64,000 bases of DNA from Neopestalotiopsis rosae. Lineage: Eukaryota; Ascomycota; Sordariomycetes; Amphisphaeriales; Sporocadaceae. This document shows, piece after piece, positions 32,842 through 44,259 of the stretch. The notes beneath the pieces were generated by a model, which was not told the DNA's origin, made no database searches, and saw only the letters and a list, made by a program, of their open reading frames with translations. Where the stretch lies: NCBI GenBank assembly GCA_023078685.1, contig JALGAS010000002.1:3782001-3846000 (forward strand), given 5' to 3'. Made by a program: the position numbers and the translations under genes. Every line of letters begins with the position of its first letter. Position 1 is the first letter of the stretch.

Positions 32842-35800
32842 TCAAGGCACAATGCTCTGCCTCCATCGGTCAACCCTATCGTACTGTTGCCCTGGCTGCT
32901 GCATGGGCATTGGCAGCTGTAGCGGCACGCCATTGTAGCCGAGGACGTTTTGACCATAGCCGTTGTTGTGCATACCGTTGTAGCCGCCAACACCACCCAT
33001 CCCGTATGCGTTGTTACCACCCATCATGCCGCCAATGGCGTTATTCATGGGCATCTGCTGCACGCCTGGAGCTTGAAAACTGGAGCTATGCTGGAGTCTG
33101 TGGCGTCCAAGTCCGCCCGCAGTTCCGTCGTTATATTGCCCCGCCATGTAGCCACCTGAGCGCTGAAGGTTTGGCGTGCTCAAATTGTCAGGAATCTGCG
33201 CGCGGAAACCAGCCAGCTTCATGTCTTGGCTCTGCTTGAAACGACGTGCCTCTTCTTGTTTGGCCCGGTCGTTATCGGCCCTGGGATCAGTCAGGACGGT
33301 CCGACGGGTTGCGCCCAGAACGTCGGCCATTGAGTGGCGCTTGGCGATTACAGGCGCAGCAGGAATGAGGAGTGGTCCACCCCCAGCACCCATCTCCTTT
33401 TCTCGTGCTTCACGCTCCGCTTGCAGACGTCGTCGACGTTGTCCCAGTGTCTCCTCCTCCTCAGCAGGAGCAGCCTTGTCCTTTTCCTTGGCGCCGCTGG
33501 TCTCGGAAACGGCATCTTCCTTAAAAGTATTTCCCAGTTCACCGAGCAGTTCGGCGGAAAATGCACCGCTTACTGGGCGAGCCTGTGGAAGAGGGTTTTC
33601 CGTGTCGCCTTGAGCGGCAAGACGACGCTTGCGTTCTCCCAGAGTCTCTCCCTCGTGCTCGTCATCCTCCGGAGTATGTATCCTCAGGCCCGGACTGGGC
33701 GGTCCGAGACCACCACTCATACCCAGGGCGCCTCTACCCGATAATGCCATCAACGATTGTCGTGCTGCTAGAGTAGAGCGGCCCTGCAGACGGTTGCGGC
33801 GATGACTGAGTGGTTCATTGTCATCGAGATTCCGCTGCTCCATGAGTCCCAGAGGCCGGTTCATCTCGGCTTGCATCCTCATCACACCGTTTTGTTTGAC
33901 TGGCAGGAGTCCAAGTGGGACGTCCTCATCATCTGATTCACCAGCTGCATCATTTGCTCCTTCCCATGCAAGATTGATCTTCTTGCCTTTGCGGTTCTGA
34001 CGCTCCATCTCGGCAACGGTGTCAATCTCGAGGAGAGTAGAATGCATTCCGTTGGGGTAGAGCTGTCCAGGCGCCTTGGTGCGCAGCTTTTGTTGGTACT
34101 TGCGGATCTGCAACTCGGCTAGGAGTGTGGTTGGTGGACCGTGAGTGGCAGGATCTATGTCGCTATCGTCTTCGTTGCCGCTCTCCTCTTCACCCTCCTC
34201 GGCATCAGAGGCTAGTTTGCTGTGTGCGTCGTCGTCAGATTCGCTCCCGTTCTTGGGGGCCAGTCCAGGACTTGACATGTTGCTTGGCTTCTCCTCTTTT
34301 GAAGTGCTTCTAATGCTAATCTTGCTCGGTGCGCGTAAGTGAAAGATTGAACGCCGCTTCTTAACTTCCAGCGCGTCGGCCACGCTGTTCCGCTTGACGT
34401 GAGATTTCCGCTTCTCAACACCATATGTCTCATCTCCAAGTTTACCCGCAAATGAGTGATCCGTAAAGGCCGAAACTGGCGCCTTGGCGGAAGCGTCCAG
34501 AATGCTGTCGAGAGTAGCCATGGCGGATCCATCCTTGAGTTCAATATTGGGTGATTCAGACGGCATATCAAAGAAGGCGCTAGCACGAAGCTGCGGTGGG
34601 AGACTGTCAACGTTGTAGGTCATTCGTGATTTGCGCTTGTCTGAAGGGTCCATTACAGACAGACGTGATTTCCTAGCCTCAGGGTCAATGGCTTGTAGAT
34701 TGGGACGAGCCTGTGGTGCACTGTCTTCTTCCGTAGGTAATAGGGCGGCACCCGCTTCCTCGTGAGCTGGCTGTTCAGGTTCCATCAGTGGCGTAGGAAT
34801 TTCCGAGTTGGATCCAGAACCGAGGGGGTCAAACATTGGCTCCGGGACCACCTCCGGGAGCCAGACTGCAGACTGCCGGGTTGCTTCGGGCATCATGCTC
34901 ATCACTTGTGACCTTCGCTGGTTCCTGACAGCGGCCTTGGGATTTTTAGACAATTTCTGCGGTAGGTTCAGCATCATGGGAACTCGTGCTGGGTAGAACA
35001 TCATCTGTTGTCCTGTTAGAGGGTCCATGTATGATTTTGGCCTGACCGTTGGGTTCATTGGTGCCGATATTATGGGTCTACCGGGTTCGCGCGGTTGGCC
35101 AACAGGCATTGTAAGTGACAGGTCCAAGTCAAATGGTGGATGGAAGGAATCCTCGTCGTCCTCCGGCGAGCAATGGGCTCCATCAAAGTCAGCAAATGCA
35201 TCATTTGCTTGATCAAAGGTGCCCACAGATCCGGCCCGGGACCTTGGTTGTTGGTCATGCCGCACCTGTTCCACTCGGCCCCCAGCATGTGAATCGTTGC
35301 CCCAGTAGTCTGTTGCGCCCGGGCCGTTGTGCGATGTGGCGCCCGGAGTCAGATCGACGTCTTCCATGTTCGGCATCTGTACCGGATGGTGCTCCTCGGG
35401 GCGTTCCTGCAGCCGGTCGGCCTCGTCCATGGCAGCCAAGGTCAAGCCTGTTGGCTCCATCTCAGCAATATCTGTCAGCGAAGGCTTTGTCGACTTTACG
35501 CTTCGTGTTGAGCTCTTGCCAGGACCGTGGCGCGTCAGCAAGTCGGTTGAGTCGACCTCGGAAAGGGTGTGGGATGCAGATCGGAGACGGGAGTGATTTG
35601 AAAGTAGCGAGTGATTAGGGGACATAACATATCCCGCAGGAGAATAGCCACCGTGGCGAGCTGCGTTGTTCGTATCGCGAATTGAGCTTGTGGCGGATAC
35701 CTGTCTCGTGAATGGAAAGGGTTCCTTGACGTCTGGACCGTACCCTGTGCTGGCTTGTAATATGGAAGATCTGCGGCTGTCGCTGCGCTTCTGCTCCTCG

Positions 35801-36654
35801 TGCAAGTCTCGAATGGCGCTCTCGATTGACGAAGTCCTGGACAACTTTTCGGCAGTCGCTTCAAGTTGTGCAATGTTGCTCGCGTGTGAGCTGGAGCGAC
35901 TTCTCACCGTAGGCGATGGGTGAATAATCTTGACGCCCTTGGTGGATGCGGTGCGAATTAGGGGCTTTGGTTTGACGAGCACAGGCGACTGACGCTGCTG
36001 CTGTGAGTGCTGCGGCGGCTGCTGCTGCTGCTGGTGTAGCGAAATGTCACTGCTGTCCTCAACAGATGCAGAGGATTTGGCTGACGAGGTGCAGCCCAAA
36101 TCAGCAAGATTACCAACCGTGGCCTTTGGACTACTACTTTTACTGCTACTCGAAATGTGATGCATGACAGTCGGACTCGCAGCGTTTATTCCCTGACTAA
36201 CATGTGACCTCGTATTGACCAAATTTGAAATGGGGCTTGAGCGTCCGGATGAGGCTGTATCCACAGCCCCTGAAGGCGCCGAGTAAAGGTCTGGCTCAGT
36301 GGTGTTGATAGGCGTCTGGCGTTGGGGTGCTGTGGCTCGTGCAGAAGCTCCAGCGCCTACTGATTGGGCCAAGTCCACGGCGTCGGAGTTCCCTATGGCC
36401 GTTTGCGAACTTGTCTTATCTTCCCGTTGGTCGCTGTTGTTGTGGTTTTGTGTGAAATCTCCAATAATATGGTATTCCGGGTCGAGTCCCTGATACGAGT
36501 CGTCGCAGTCCATGGAGATTGGAGTAAATGTCGAGTTTACAGAGTGAAGAAGTGGCATGGGCGACGACGAGAGAGCGGGTGAGAGAGATACGGGCGATGC
36601 GCCATCATTTCTGTCGTCGTCCTTTTGGGCGACCTCGGTGTAGGTGCCAGCCAT
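32842..36654 (-). CDS. large intrinsically disordered conserved fungal protein (hypothetical)
   Basis: A single exon of 1270 residues, rich in Ser, Pro, Gln and charged residues. The N-terminal half has serine and glutamine runs (a five-Gln run near a PPQHSQQQ segment). The middle has a more conserved-looking block with GQQMMFYPARVPMMLNLPQKL and then repeated KRKS/RRS basic patches (KRKSHVKRNS, KKRRSIF), which resemble sites for basophilic kinases. An acidic stretch (DAEEGEEESGNEDDSD) follows. Near the C-terminus three copies of an LxxRRxRL motif occur, and the tail is Gly/Asn/Met-rich with QQ pairs. No enzyme domain or membrane segment is visible. It is likely a scaffold or regulatory protein; I do not recognise a named family. 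A 1270-codon frame in AT-neutral DNA cannot be chance. Confidence 0.85.
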   Translation of the reverse strand: MAGTYTEVAQKDDDRNDGASPVSLSPALSSSPMPLLHSVNSTFTPISMDCDDSYQGLDPEYHIIGDFTQNHNNSDQREDKTSSQTAIGNSDAVDLAQSVGAGASARATAPQRQTPINTTEPDLYSAPSGAVDTASSGRSSPISNLVNTRSHVSQGINAASPTVMHHISSSSKSSSPKATVGNLADLGCTSSAKSSASVEDSSDISLHQQQQQPPQHSQQQRQSPVLVKPKPLIRTASTKGVKIIHPSPTVRSRSSSHASNIAQLEATAEKLSRTSSIESAIRDLHEEQKRSDSRRSSILQASTGYGPDVKEPFPFTRQVSATSSIRDTNNAARHGGYSPAGYVMSPNHSLLSNHSRLRSASHTLSEVDSTDLLTRHGPGKSSTRSVKSTKPSLTDIAEMEPTGLTLAAMDEADRLQERPEEHHPVQMPNMEDVDLTPGATSHNGPGATDYWGNDSHAGGRVEQVRHDQQPRSRAGSVGTFDQANDAFADFDGAHCSPEDDEDSFHPPFDLDLSLTMPVGQPREPGRPIISAPMNPTVRPKSYMDPLTGQQMMFYPARVPMMLNLPQKLSKNPKAAVRNQRRSQVMSMMPEATRQSAVWLPEVVPEPMFDPLGSGSNSEIPTPLMEPEQPAHEEAGAALLPTEEDSAPQARPNLQAIDPEARKSRLSVMDPSDKRKSRMTYNVDSLPPQLRASAFFDMPSESPNIELKDGSAMATLDSILDASAKAPVSAFTDHSFAGKLGDETYGVEKRKSHVKRNSVADALEVKKRRSIFHLRAPSKISIRSTSKEEKPSNMSSPGLAPKNGSESDDDAHSKLASDAEEGEEESGNEDDSDIDPATHGPPTTLLAELQIRKYQQKLRTKAPGQLYPNGMHSTLLEIDTVAEMERQNRKGKKINLAWEGANDAAGESDDEDVPLGLLPVKQNGVMRMQAEMNRPLGLMEQRNLDDNEPLSHRRNRLQGRSTLAARQSLMALSGRGALGMSGGLGPPSPGLRIHTPEDDEHEGETLGERKRRLAAQGDTENPLPQARPVSGAFSAELLGELGNTFKEDAVSETSGAKEKDKAAPAEEEETLGQRRRRLQAEREAREKEMGAGGGPLLIPAAPVIAKRHSMADVLGATRRTVLTDPRADNDRAKQEEARRFKQSQDMKLAGFRAQIPDNLSTPNLQRSGGYMAGQYNDGTAGGLGRHRLQHSSSFQAPGVQQMPMNNAIGGMMGGNNAYGMGGVGGYNGMHNNGYGQNVLGYNGVPLQLPMPMQQPGQQYDRVDRWRQSIVP

Positions 36655-39600
36655 GACGGCCGGAGTTGCGTATTGTAGGTTTCGAGCTGCAGCAATTTAC
36701 AGGTGTGCCGGTGCGTGCGGTCCCTTGTGTTTTATTGCCCAAATATATCAATTCTTATTTTCTTTCTTTCCCTTGGTAATAGTAATTAGCCTTGAAGCCT
36801 TTTTACAAACGGCCCCCCTTCCTCGCCAGAGTCGAAACGTGAAGAGTGGGCCGTCAGCAGCGATTGGTTTTATCAGTCCGGGCGACTTGATTCTTTTTTT
36901 TCCTTCCCTTTTTGATGGAGGAAAGCTGTTGTATGCGCTCGGGGGGTTCAAGAGTATGAAATGTCGTCTCCAGGGGTCCGTAGGTATGAGTATAACGAGC
37001 CAGTGGCGTTTCGTTCTCGTTCAGTCCAATCACCAAGATGTCGTATTCCGTGAAAGTGGGTGTTTTGAGAGTGGACGACGCAAATATCAAAAGAGAAAGT
37101 GAGGAAACAGGCAATGGGTGAGGGTAACCCCGACGCGCCTGACTCGAGGGTTTCCCAGTATATGAGATCGCTGGGAAACTCCTTACAGTGAAGAAACGAC
37201 CTCTGCTCACCAGACTAGCATCAGCAGCCGGGGCAGGTTGAACCTGAGCCTAGTATTGTACTTGTAGTACCTAAAGAAAATGTAGAGACGAACCGGCGCT
37301 ACTCCCGCGCGAATCCGTACAGGCGCGACACGTCCTTGTCTGCGACGGGTCACTTTTTTATCTTTTGGACTCTTCTCGACGGACTGGGTCACTGGGACGC
37401 AGTCGGGATCCCTGTTCTGGTCCTGGGAAGCTTTTCTTGGTTGTCGGGTGCAGAAGTTGACAGGGACATGGGGTGTGGGTGGATGGGTGGATGCACATGG
37501 GCAGCGGGCAGGGCGACGGGCGAACGAGAACTCAAATCGTACGTAGGTACGAATGGAGATACAGTAGACTGAACTCCTTATTATGAGGGTTCATGTAGGG
37601 ATTTGGACGGACGAATGGCTGGTCTTGAGAAACAAATGAAGATCAAAACAAGCACCGCTCTCAGCTACACAGTAACTATTGTAAATGGGCGCGCCATGAT
37701 GCGTCAGATAAAGGAAGTCGGTCAGATTTCTTCTATGTACTACTCTGTAGATAGGTAGTAACGCAAGGGATGATAGGATGGCGATTGGGGATTGGGTAGA
37801 TAAACTGTCTGTCTGTCTGTCTGTTTGGTCTTGTTTTGTTTGGCGTGGTTGATTCTCGCTAGTATGCAACCCATCAAACTGCATGCCTGAGTTGTTCAAC
37901 CATATCTCGCCTATTATGGTACATGGACGTGGCTTACGTTTGTGTAGGTAACCAAATGTACCGACCCAATAATGGGTGGTGCCCAGCTTCAGTCGGCCAG
38001 TTCTGGCAACCACCTGGACAGTTTTACATATAGTCGTACAGGTAGAGATAGCTGTCAGTTGGCCAGCTAGGTAAGAGCTCACACGACAGAACACCGAAAA
38101 CAACAGACAGAGACTCCCCCCAAGCTTGCTCTCGGTGACAGGGAAAACACAACGATTCCTTCCCGTAATATCATGTCCAGAAAGAGAAGAGAATACTATA
38201 AATGGCTCCATAATAAATGGATGTTGTCCGGACGGTGCTAACTGAATTGCACTGACTGAACGGGGACGGCATGCGGCAACACGGTAGCTTTGGCGGGTCA
38301 ATCGCGTTTGCTGAGTGTGAGAAAACAGCACCAAGAGCACTGAAGAGGGCCCTCCCAGGACAGTGGAGCGCCCCAGTGGACAGTGGACCATCGCTGGCGT
38401 CCAGGCCGTTCTGCCGGATCTCTAAAAGAGGATCTACGTTGGCAGCCCGTATGCAGCCGTAATTGGCTCTGGTCCTTGGTGGCACATACACGAGATGTGG
38501 CCCAGTTTGGCCGTGGCTTGGCGGTCGAATAGTGCCGATGAAGGTTTCAACTCACGTAGCACCAAGGTAGTAGAAGACCCGGCTCGAGATCCCCATTGTC
38601 CATCTTGTCCATCGCAATTGTCTGCCTGTGGGTTTGGCGGCTGTCAGATACTACGTACGTGGATACGAATCGATCTCGGCTCCCGAAAAAGTAGAAATAA
38701 GGGGTTCAGCGCAATACGTGCAGTGCAACAACCAGAGTCTGTAGTGGTATAGTACTTCCAGGTACGGAGCTGCTGTAGGGAGCTGGTACAGTAGGTAGAG
38801 TGTGGTGTGTAGACTGGCGACTCAAAACCAGGATTTCGCGGATTAGATCCTGGCTGCAAATCGTCAATCTGATGCCCGGTCCCCAGCCTATTACATAGCA
38901 CTTGACCAAACGATTTTGCCCAAACAGTAATAGAAATTCGCTTGGACCAAAACTACCTACCAACAAGTTTCGGTTTCCGGCACAGCCTCTTCAAATGGGT
39001 GTGGCATTGCATATACAGAGTACTACTGTACTGTGGTATGTACGAGCTTTCGAAAAACACGAACCGCCTTTGTTTTTCACTTAAAGTTGCATAGCTTGGA
39101 TAATTTTCTTACACGAGTCAATAGTAAACAGAGACGGTCGGCACAAGATTCATTCTTCTCTGAATTGACTTTTTAACTCACAAGTCCCCTATTTGTCTTG
39201 ACCAGGTTCGACACTTTTTGCTTTACGTATTCTGAATTTTCTTTCCTCTCTTTACCCCTTCGTCTATTCTAGCGCCCCGTTCAGTACGTCATTTGGTCTC
39301 TAGTAGTGGATAGGTCCCCAGTATAGCATGCAACCTATGCCAGGGACGGTCAAGGTCTTTAGATGCTTGACAAGCTGATACTCGATCCCCCTTCAGCTCT
39401 AGCCAAGCTGCCATTTCTTTGCCAATGATGGCTTCTCTTTCGTCCAGGAACGACCCCGACGGCCGAGTCCCGGTAACCAGAGACTGTCCGCTGAAAAATA
39501 CTGCGGCGGAGTTGAACCGCAGTCAACCAGCTGCACTCATACAGTAGAGAAGGGGAGAACGAAAAATTGCAGCGGTTTGTCGCATGGATAGCTGCACCCA

Positions 39601-42600
39601 CAGCTCACTAAGCCTTATTTGCGGCATGGCAATTAAAGCCGCGTGCTTTAAGGTTTCGTACCTCATCGCCAATGATTCAGATTTTGTAGTGAAAGTTTCT
39701 TCTCTTTGTGCGAACTCATATATCCATGTAAGGCCATGTAAAGGTGCATCCACTACCGAAAGAAAACTCGCATACAGTCCAGCACCTGTGTTGCTGTGCT
39801 GGCCATCCTACATAGTACATACATGGAATGGCTGGTAGCTCGAGTCGTGAGCGAGGTTGATGAGCTGTTCGAGGAACAAAACACCTACAATCTACCAAAC
39901 TATCCGAAAAGCAACACCGATCCGGGCATCGATACAAGCGTCCGTAGCTGAACCTTGGCCACTCTGTTTTCATATGCACTGCTCACCAAAGAATTTCCTA
40001 TTCTCTTAGTAAACAGAACTTTTGTTTCCTGTAAAGAAATGCCGTGATTATTTCGGACTAAGCACAACTATGAGTTAGACTTGCTGCAAGTTGGAGCTGA
40101 GATCGTCACAGATTCTGACCAATTGAGCAGTCGTGATTCGTACGATCAACGACACTCGTCCCAAAACGCACTTATAGTTTTGATAACAATATCACAGACG
40201 CATAATACCCTTTGGGTTTTCTTCTTGAACATGGGCTCCAACAGTGCGATTTCAGCATCTTGCTTGATCACAACTGATAAGGCAAATTGGCGCGTTCAAT
40301 AGGCCTTGCACCGAGGCTGCGACGCGACAGCCGCTGGGCTGGTTCGGCCGGTGGGAAATTACCAGCTGCATGCAGAGGCGGAAGCAGATCCTGGTAGCTA
40401 ACGGCATCGTTCCTGTTCCGGGGGGGACGCACAACCTCTTTGCTTGTCACTCGTGCAACATTTCAATCTCGTTGCTTCCTGCAGATAACGCTTGATTGCA
40501 CGCTACCGTTGAGGCAAATATTTCCGGCTGATAACATGGGGATAATTCCCAGTGCAAGGAAGTGTGCATAAGCTCGTGGGCAATATGTACGTGGGTGACT
40601 TGGAAGCTAGTCCCAGCAAAGCCACGGCGATATCAGGAACAGGGACAAAAGCAGATGCGGATTTTCTAAACGCCAACCAAAAGCGATGGATAATCTTAAA
40701 TTGTTCTACGCTTAAGCAACCATTCGAGATAATCGTGGCATCTTATCAGTAAGCGATATAAGATTGCCGCGAGCTGCGCAGCCAAAACCGGCAGGCCAAA
40801 GTAACTGTATGCATTCCTGGTATTCTGATATGCTGTCATTCAGCCCAGGATGATGGGTAAGTAAAGGTTACAGTGCAAATTTCAGGTACGCGTCCGGGAC
40901 GCGGCAGCCTCTTTGATTGGACAGTATCTTCCGGCTTTGTAATTTTAAAGATTGCTGGCAGACCTGTCATGTCTACAAAATAGTCTGTTGTTAGACATGG
41001 AATGGTAAAAGAATGCATTGGGTAGCTGCGGCGCTGTCAAAAGAGTCCCTTGAACCGCGGCCCAGAGTCCTTCACATTTTCAATTGGTATCCCGCACAAG
41101 TTTGTCCATCGCCCTGAGCTGAGCTGTGCCGCGGGAAAATCATGGCGCTTTTGCCGCCTCTCGGCATGAGTAATCATATTGTTTCCATGTGCGCCAGCCT
41201 TTACCAGCGTAGATCGTAGATCAAGTAGAGATCCACGGAGTGACATGGCCGTTCGAGGCACCTCGGAAGGATATCATCGTAGCTGGAGACTACCCAGTTG
41301 CCGTTTTGCACCAGTAAACAATACTAGGCTCCATCATTTACACCATAGTAACATTCGCAGGCTTCGACCACCTATCTGGATCACGAGACAGAAGGCCCAA
41401 GTATTATCATAATTGTACGGAGTGATGTAGAATCAAAATCCGCCCGATAATGAATATTGACTATTGATGTTTAGTGCCATGCCCACGTGAGACATACTTT
41501 TCCGACGTCAAGATAAAGAATGTATAAGCTTATCATGGATCGACGATAGGCAGATATCGCTTGGCAGCTACTATATCGAACATGTTTATTATGGGTATAA
41601 CAATGCATTGTCTACCAAGCTAATATTCGCAATCTTTGGATCACTGCTCTCGTGGTTCGAGAGGGGACTGGTTCTGGAACGAACAATTCTGACATTGCAG
41701 CTGACACATGTCGTTGCATCTGCAGCGTTCGAGGAAGAAGAGTCGGTGAGGATCTGATAGAGACAGAAGTTGGAAAGCAAAACAAGAAAGATGCCATTCG
41801 TCTTGTTGATCAAGAGTTGTCAGCGCAGTTGTGATTAGTTCTAAACCCCAAAGGAGGACAAGTTGGACGTCCTAGCGCAAGCTGTTGAAGCGGTGTGGGC
41901 TCATGGACAGCTGCTGGTTTGAAATTCTCATGGTATGGAGCCTATCTCGAGATGGGAATGCTATCCGATTTGCCAATCAGCACGATGCGTTGTTACCCCA
42001 TGCTCGGCACATAGGGCCACCAAAGACTTCTAAGGCCTTCGCGACCAATCGAGCTCAATGTTTACCAGGGGGCCTATTGCCAACGAAGAGACAAGAATGA
42101 GGCCAGTTCGTGAGCTCGAGCCATATTTGGACGGTATGCCACGCAACCACGACTTTGACTTGCATCATGTGAAACTACGCAGAGTAGGATCCGAGAACCG
42201 ACAGCCTGGCGGCCAGGCACATGAGTAGTCGTGGTCTTCAAGTGTTTTCGATTTGTGTTCTAGAAAGTTTGCGTAGCCGTTCGAGCGACGATGTACCGAT
42301 CATGCCTACTTGGATGCATCCCTTACCTCAGCTAAATGACACAAATGCGTAGACTATACTTACTATATTGCACTTCAGGGGGTTCATTTCGGTATACAAC
42401 AGTATACGTTGGCGTCGATTATGAGACGATGAGTCAACATAGGGAACCGATTTGTATAATCATGGTTCAGATATAATGGGCCTGACTTATTATCAGTTGA
42501 ATTAGACCAGCACACCTTGGCAACTGCTCGTTCGGACGATATCCGCCCAAGAAAAAAAAAAAAAAATTGATGCGCAACCAGGATTGGATCAGATCGTATT

Positions 42601-44259
42601 TATTGGCGAGCCACGAGTCAGGCCCATGTTCGAGCGTCAAGACGCTATCAGCGATTTAGATGCATGGCATTCCTGCAATGGGCTTTTCAGCTGATGCCCT
42701 ATTGGTAGGAGGCGAAATCTAGGCCGTTGCTCGCCGTTGCTCCTGCTAGTTCAACTGATGCACCATTTGGACTCTTGATGTGAGAATATTATCAAATCGT
42801 CAGAATATAAATCATGATATATACTCTAAGTATGTCGTGGTCGTTTCATACCCTGAAGCCTCGAGTGTCTGTTCACCGAACTTCAATCAGGTGGACTGAG
42901 GCGTGCAACATGTACGTCATAGCAGGCAAAGTTTCCGATGTCGGTTTCGTACATACGTTCAGCAATCGCTGCTGAGGTCAGTTTACCAATGCAGCCAGCC
43001 CTGCGCAGATGGCAGCGCGCCCACTGGACTTCAAGGCTGGCTGAACCTTCCCCTTTTTGAATTGGCCAACACGGAGTTGAACATATTTTCCGCATTGTAA
43101 ATTTTCAATCTCAATGGCAAGATGACTGATTTCTATATTTACTCTCTTCAATTTGACGTTTATTGATTATGCGCAGCACAATAGACAGTAGATGCCCAAC
43201 CTTGAAGGGGGGAGATCCACAAGCTTCCGCGATGTCAATCGTCAGAACATGGGTCCTCGTGGAGATGTGAGGGTACAATGGCAATCTCTCTTCAAGCACG
43301 CAAGGTGTATTCTTGGATCAAAGTTCTTGGTCGCAGATTTTGGTTCTACTAAACGCTGGCACTTAATCAAAACACATGTTCGACTCATTGGCTTTACATT
43401 CTCATCTGTTCGCAATCAATGTTCTGTACAATTGGCTCGCGTGCTCGATTCTACCTGGGTCATGACAAAGGCCGTTCTGGCACATGTCAGCAGAATACAA
43501 ACATAGGCCGGTAGTTCGAGGTACTGTACCCCCCAATTCAACTGCCCCGCGATCCGATCCGATCCCGTTGCGAGTCGGTTGGATTGCATACGAAGGAAGG
43601 ATTGCTCTCGGGACGTTTACTTCGTGTTTGCGGGATGTCAAAATTTGGTTCTCTTCAATCTTTCTCAATGCGCCTCTCCTGAATACCTCGTACATGCTCC
43701 TGAGCTTGTCGTCCTCTAGACTACAGACTATTGCTGCTATGGAACACTGATGGAAGCCTGAGCTGAATATCTCCTTATTGTCAGGTCCACACCAGCTTGG
43801 ACCGTTCCAGAGATACCGACCATTCGATAGATTGCAACTACGAGGACCCCGGCTTCTCCCGAGGAGCGTCATTGGACGCACGTCAGGCCGGCCGCCGGTT
43901 AGAGGTGGGAAGACATCGTGAAATCCCCACGCAACTCCACCACCCGACCTGGAACGTAGCTACCAAAATAGCGGTGCGCCTAGGTGCACCCATAAGAGCG
44001 TTCGTCACGGGGCTAGTTGCGCCCGGGGTGCTGTGTTCTGGGTCAGGGACACTGCCATGGCAGCTAATTAGTATGTCTCTGGGGGGGCCTCTTCTACACG
44101 AAACCCCATACTCAAGCGACAACATCAAATGACTACTGTGATTATTGCTTCTTCTTCTTATACTCTGCCTTTGTCGTCCTCATTTATCTGCGTCTCCCCG
44201 TTGTCGACCTGCGACATCCTCCCCCACGCTGCCTCTTCTGGTCGCATCGCTGCACAAAG
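36655..44259. other. gene-poor region (7.6 kb)
   Basis: No gene can be supported. The first part is the promoter of the disordered-protein gene and the last part the leader of the RRRFAP protein gene. Between them are a TGTC microsatellite, a 15-base A run at 42552-42566 and many short frames without protein character (the longest, 266 codons on minus at 37591-38391, crosses the microsatellite). No terminal repeats or transposase remnants were recognised. Confidence 0.45.
37805..37825. repeat. TGTC tetranucleotide microsatellite
   Basis: About five tandem copies of TGTC are directly visible. Confidence 0.85.

Noticed and set aside
37591..38391. 266-codon minus-strand frame
   Set aside because: Composition is random-like, it crosses the TGTC microsatellite, and no domain or conserved-looking motif is present.
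40252..40450. 60-codon minus-strand frame with ordered-looking sequence
   Set aside because: Too short, unrecognised, and upstream sequence in frame has no protein character; at best an old relic.
43402..44132. Overlapping frames on both strands before the RRRFAP gene
   Set aside because: No motif or conserved-looking block; probably leader and promoter sequence.
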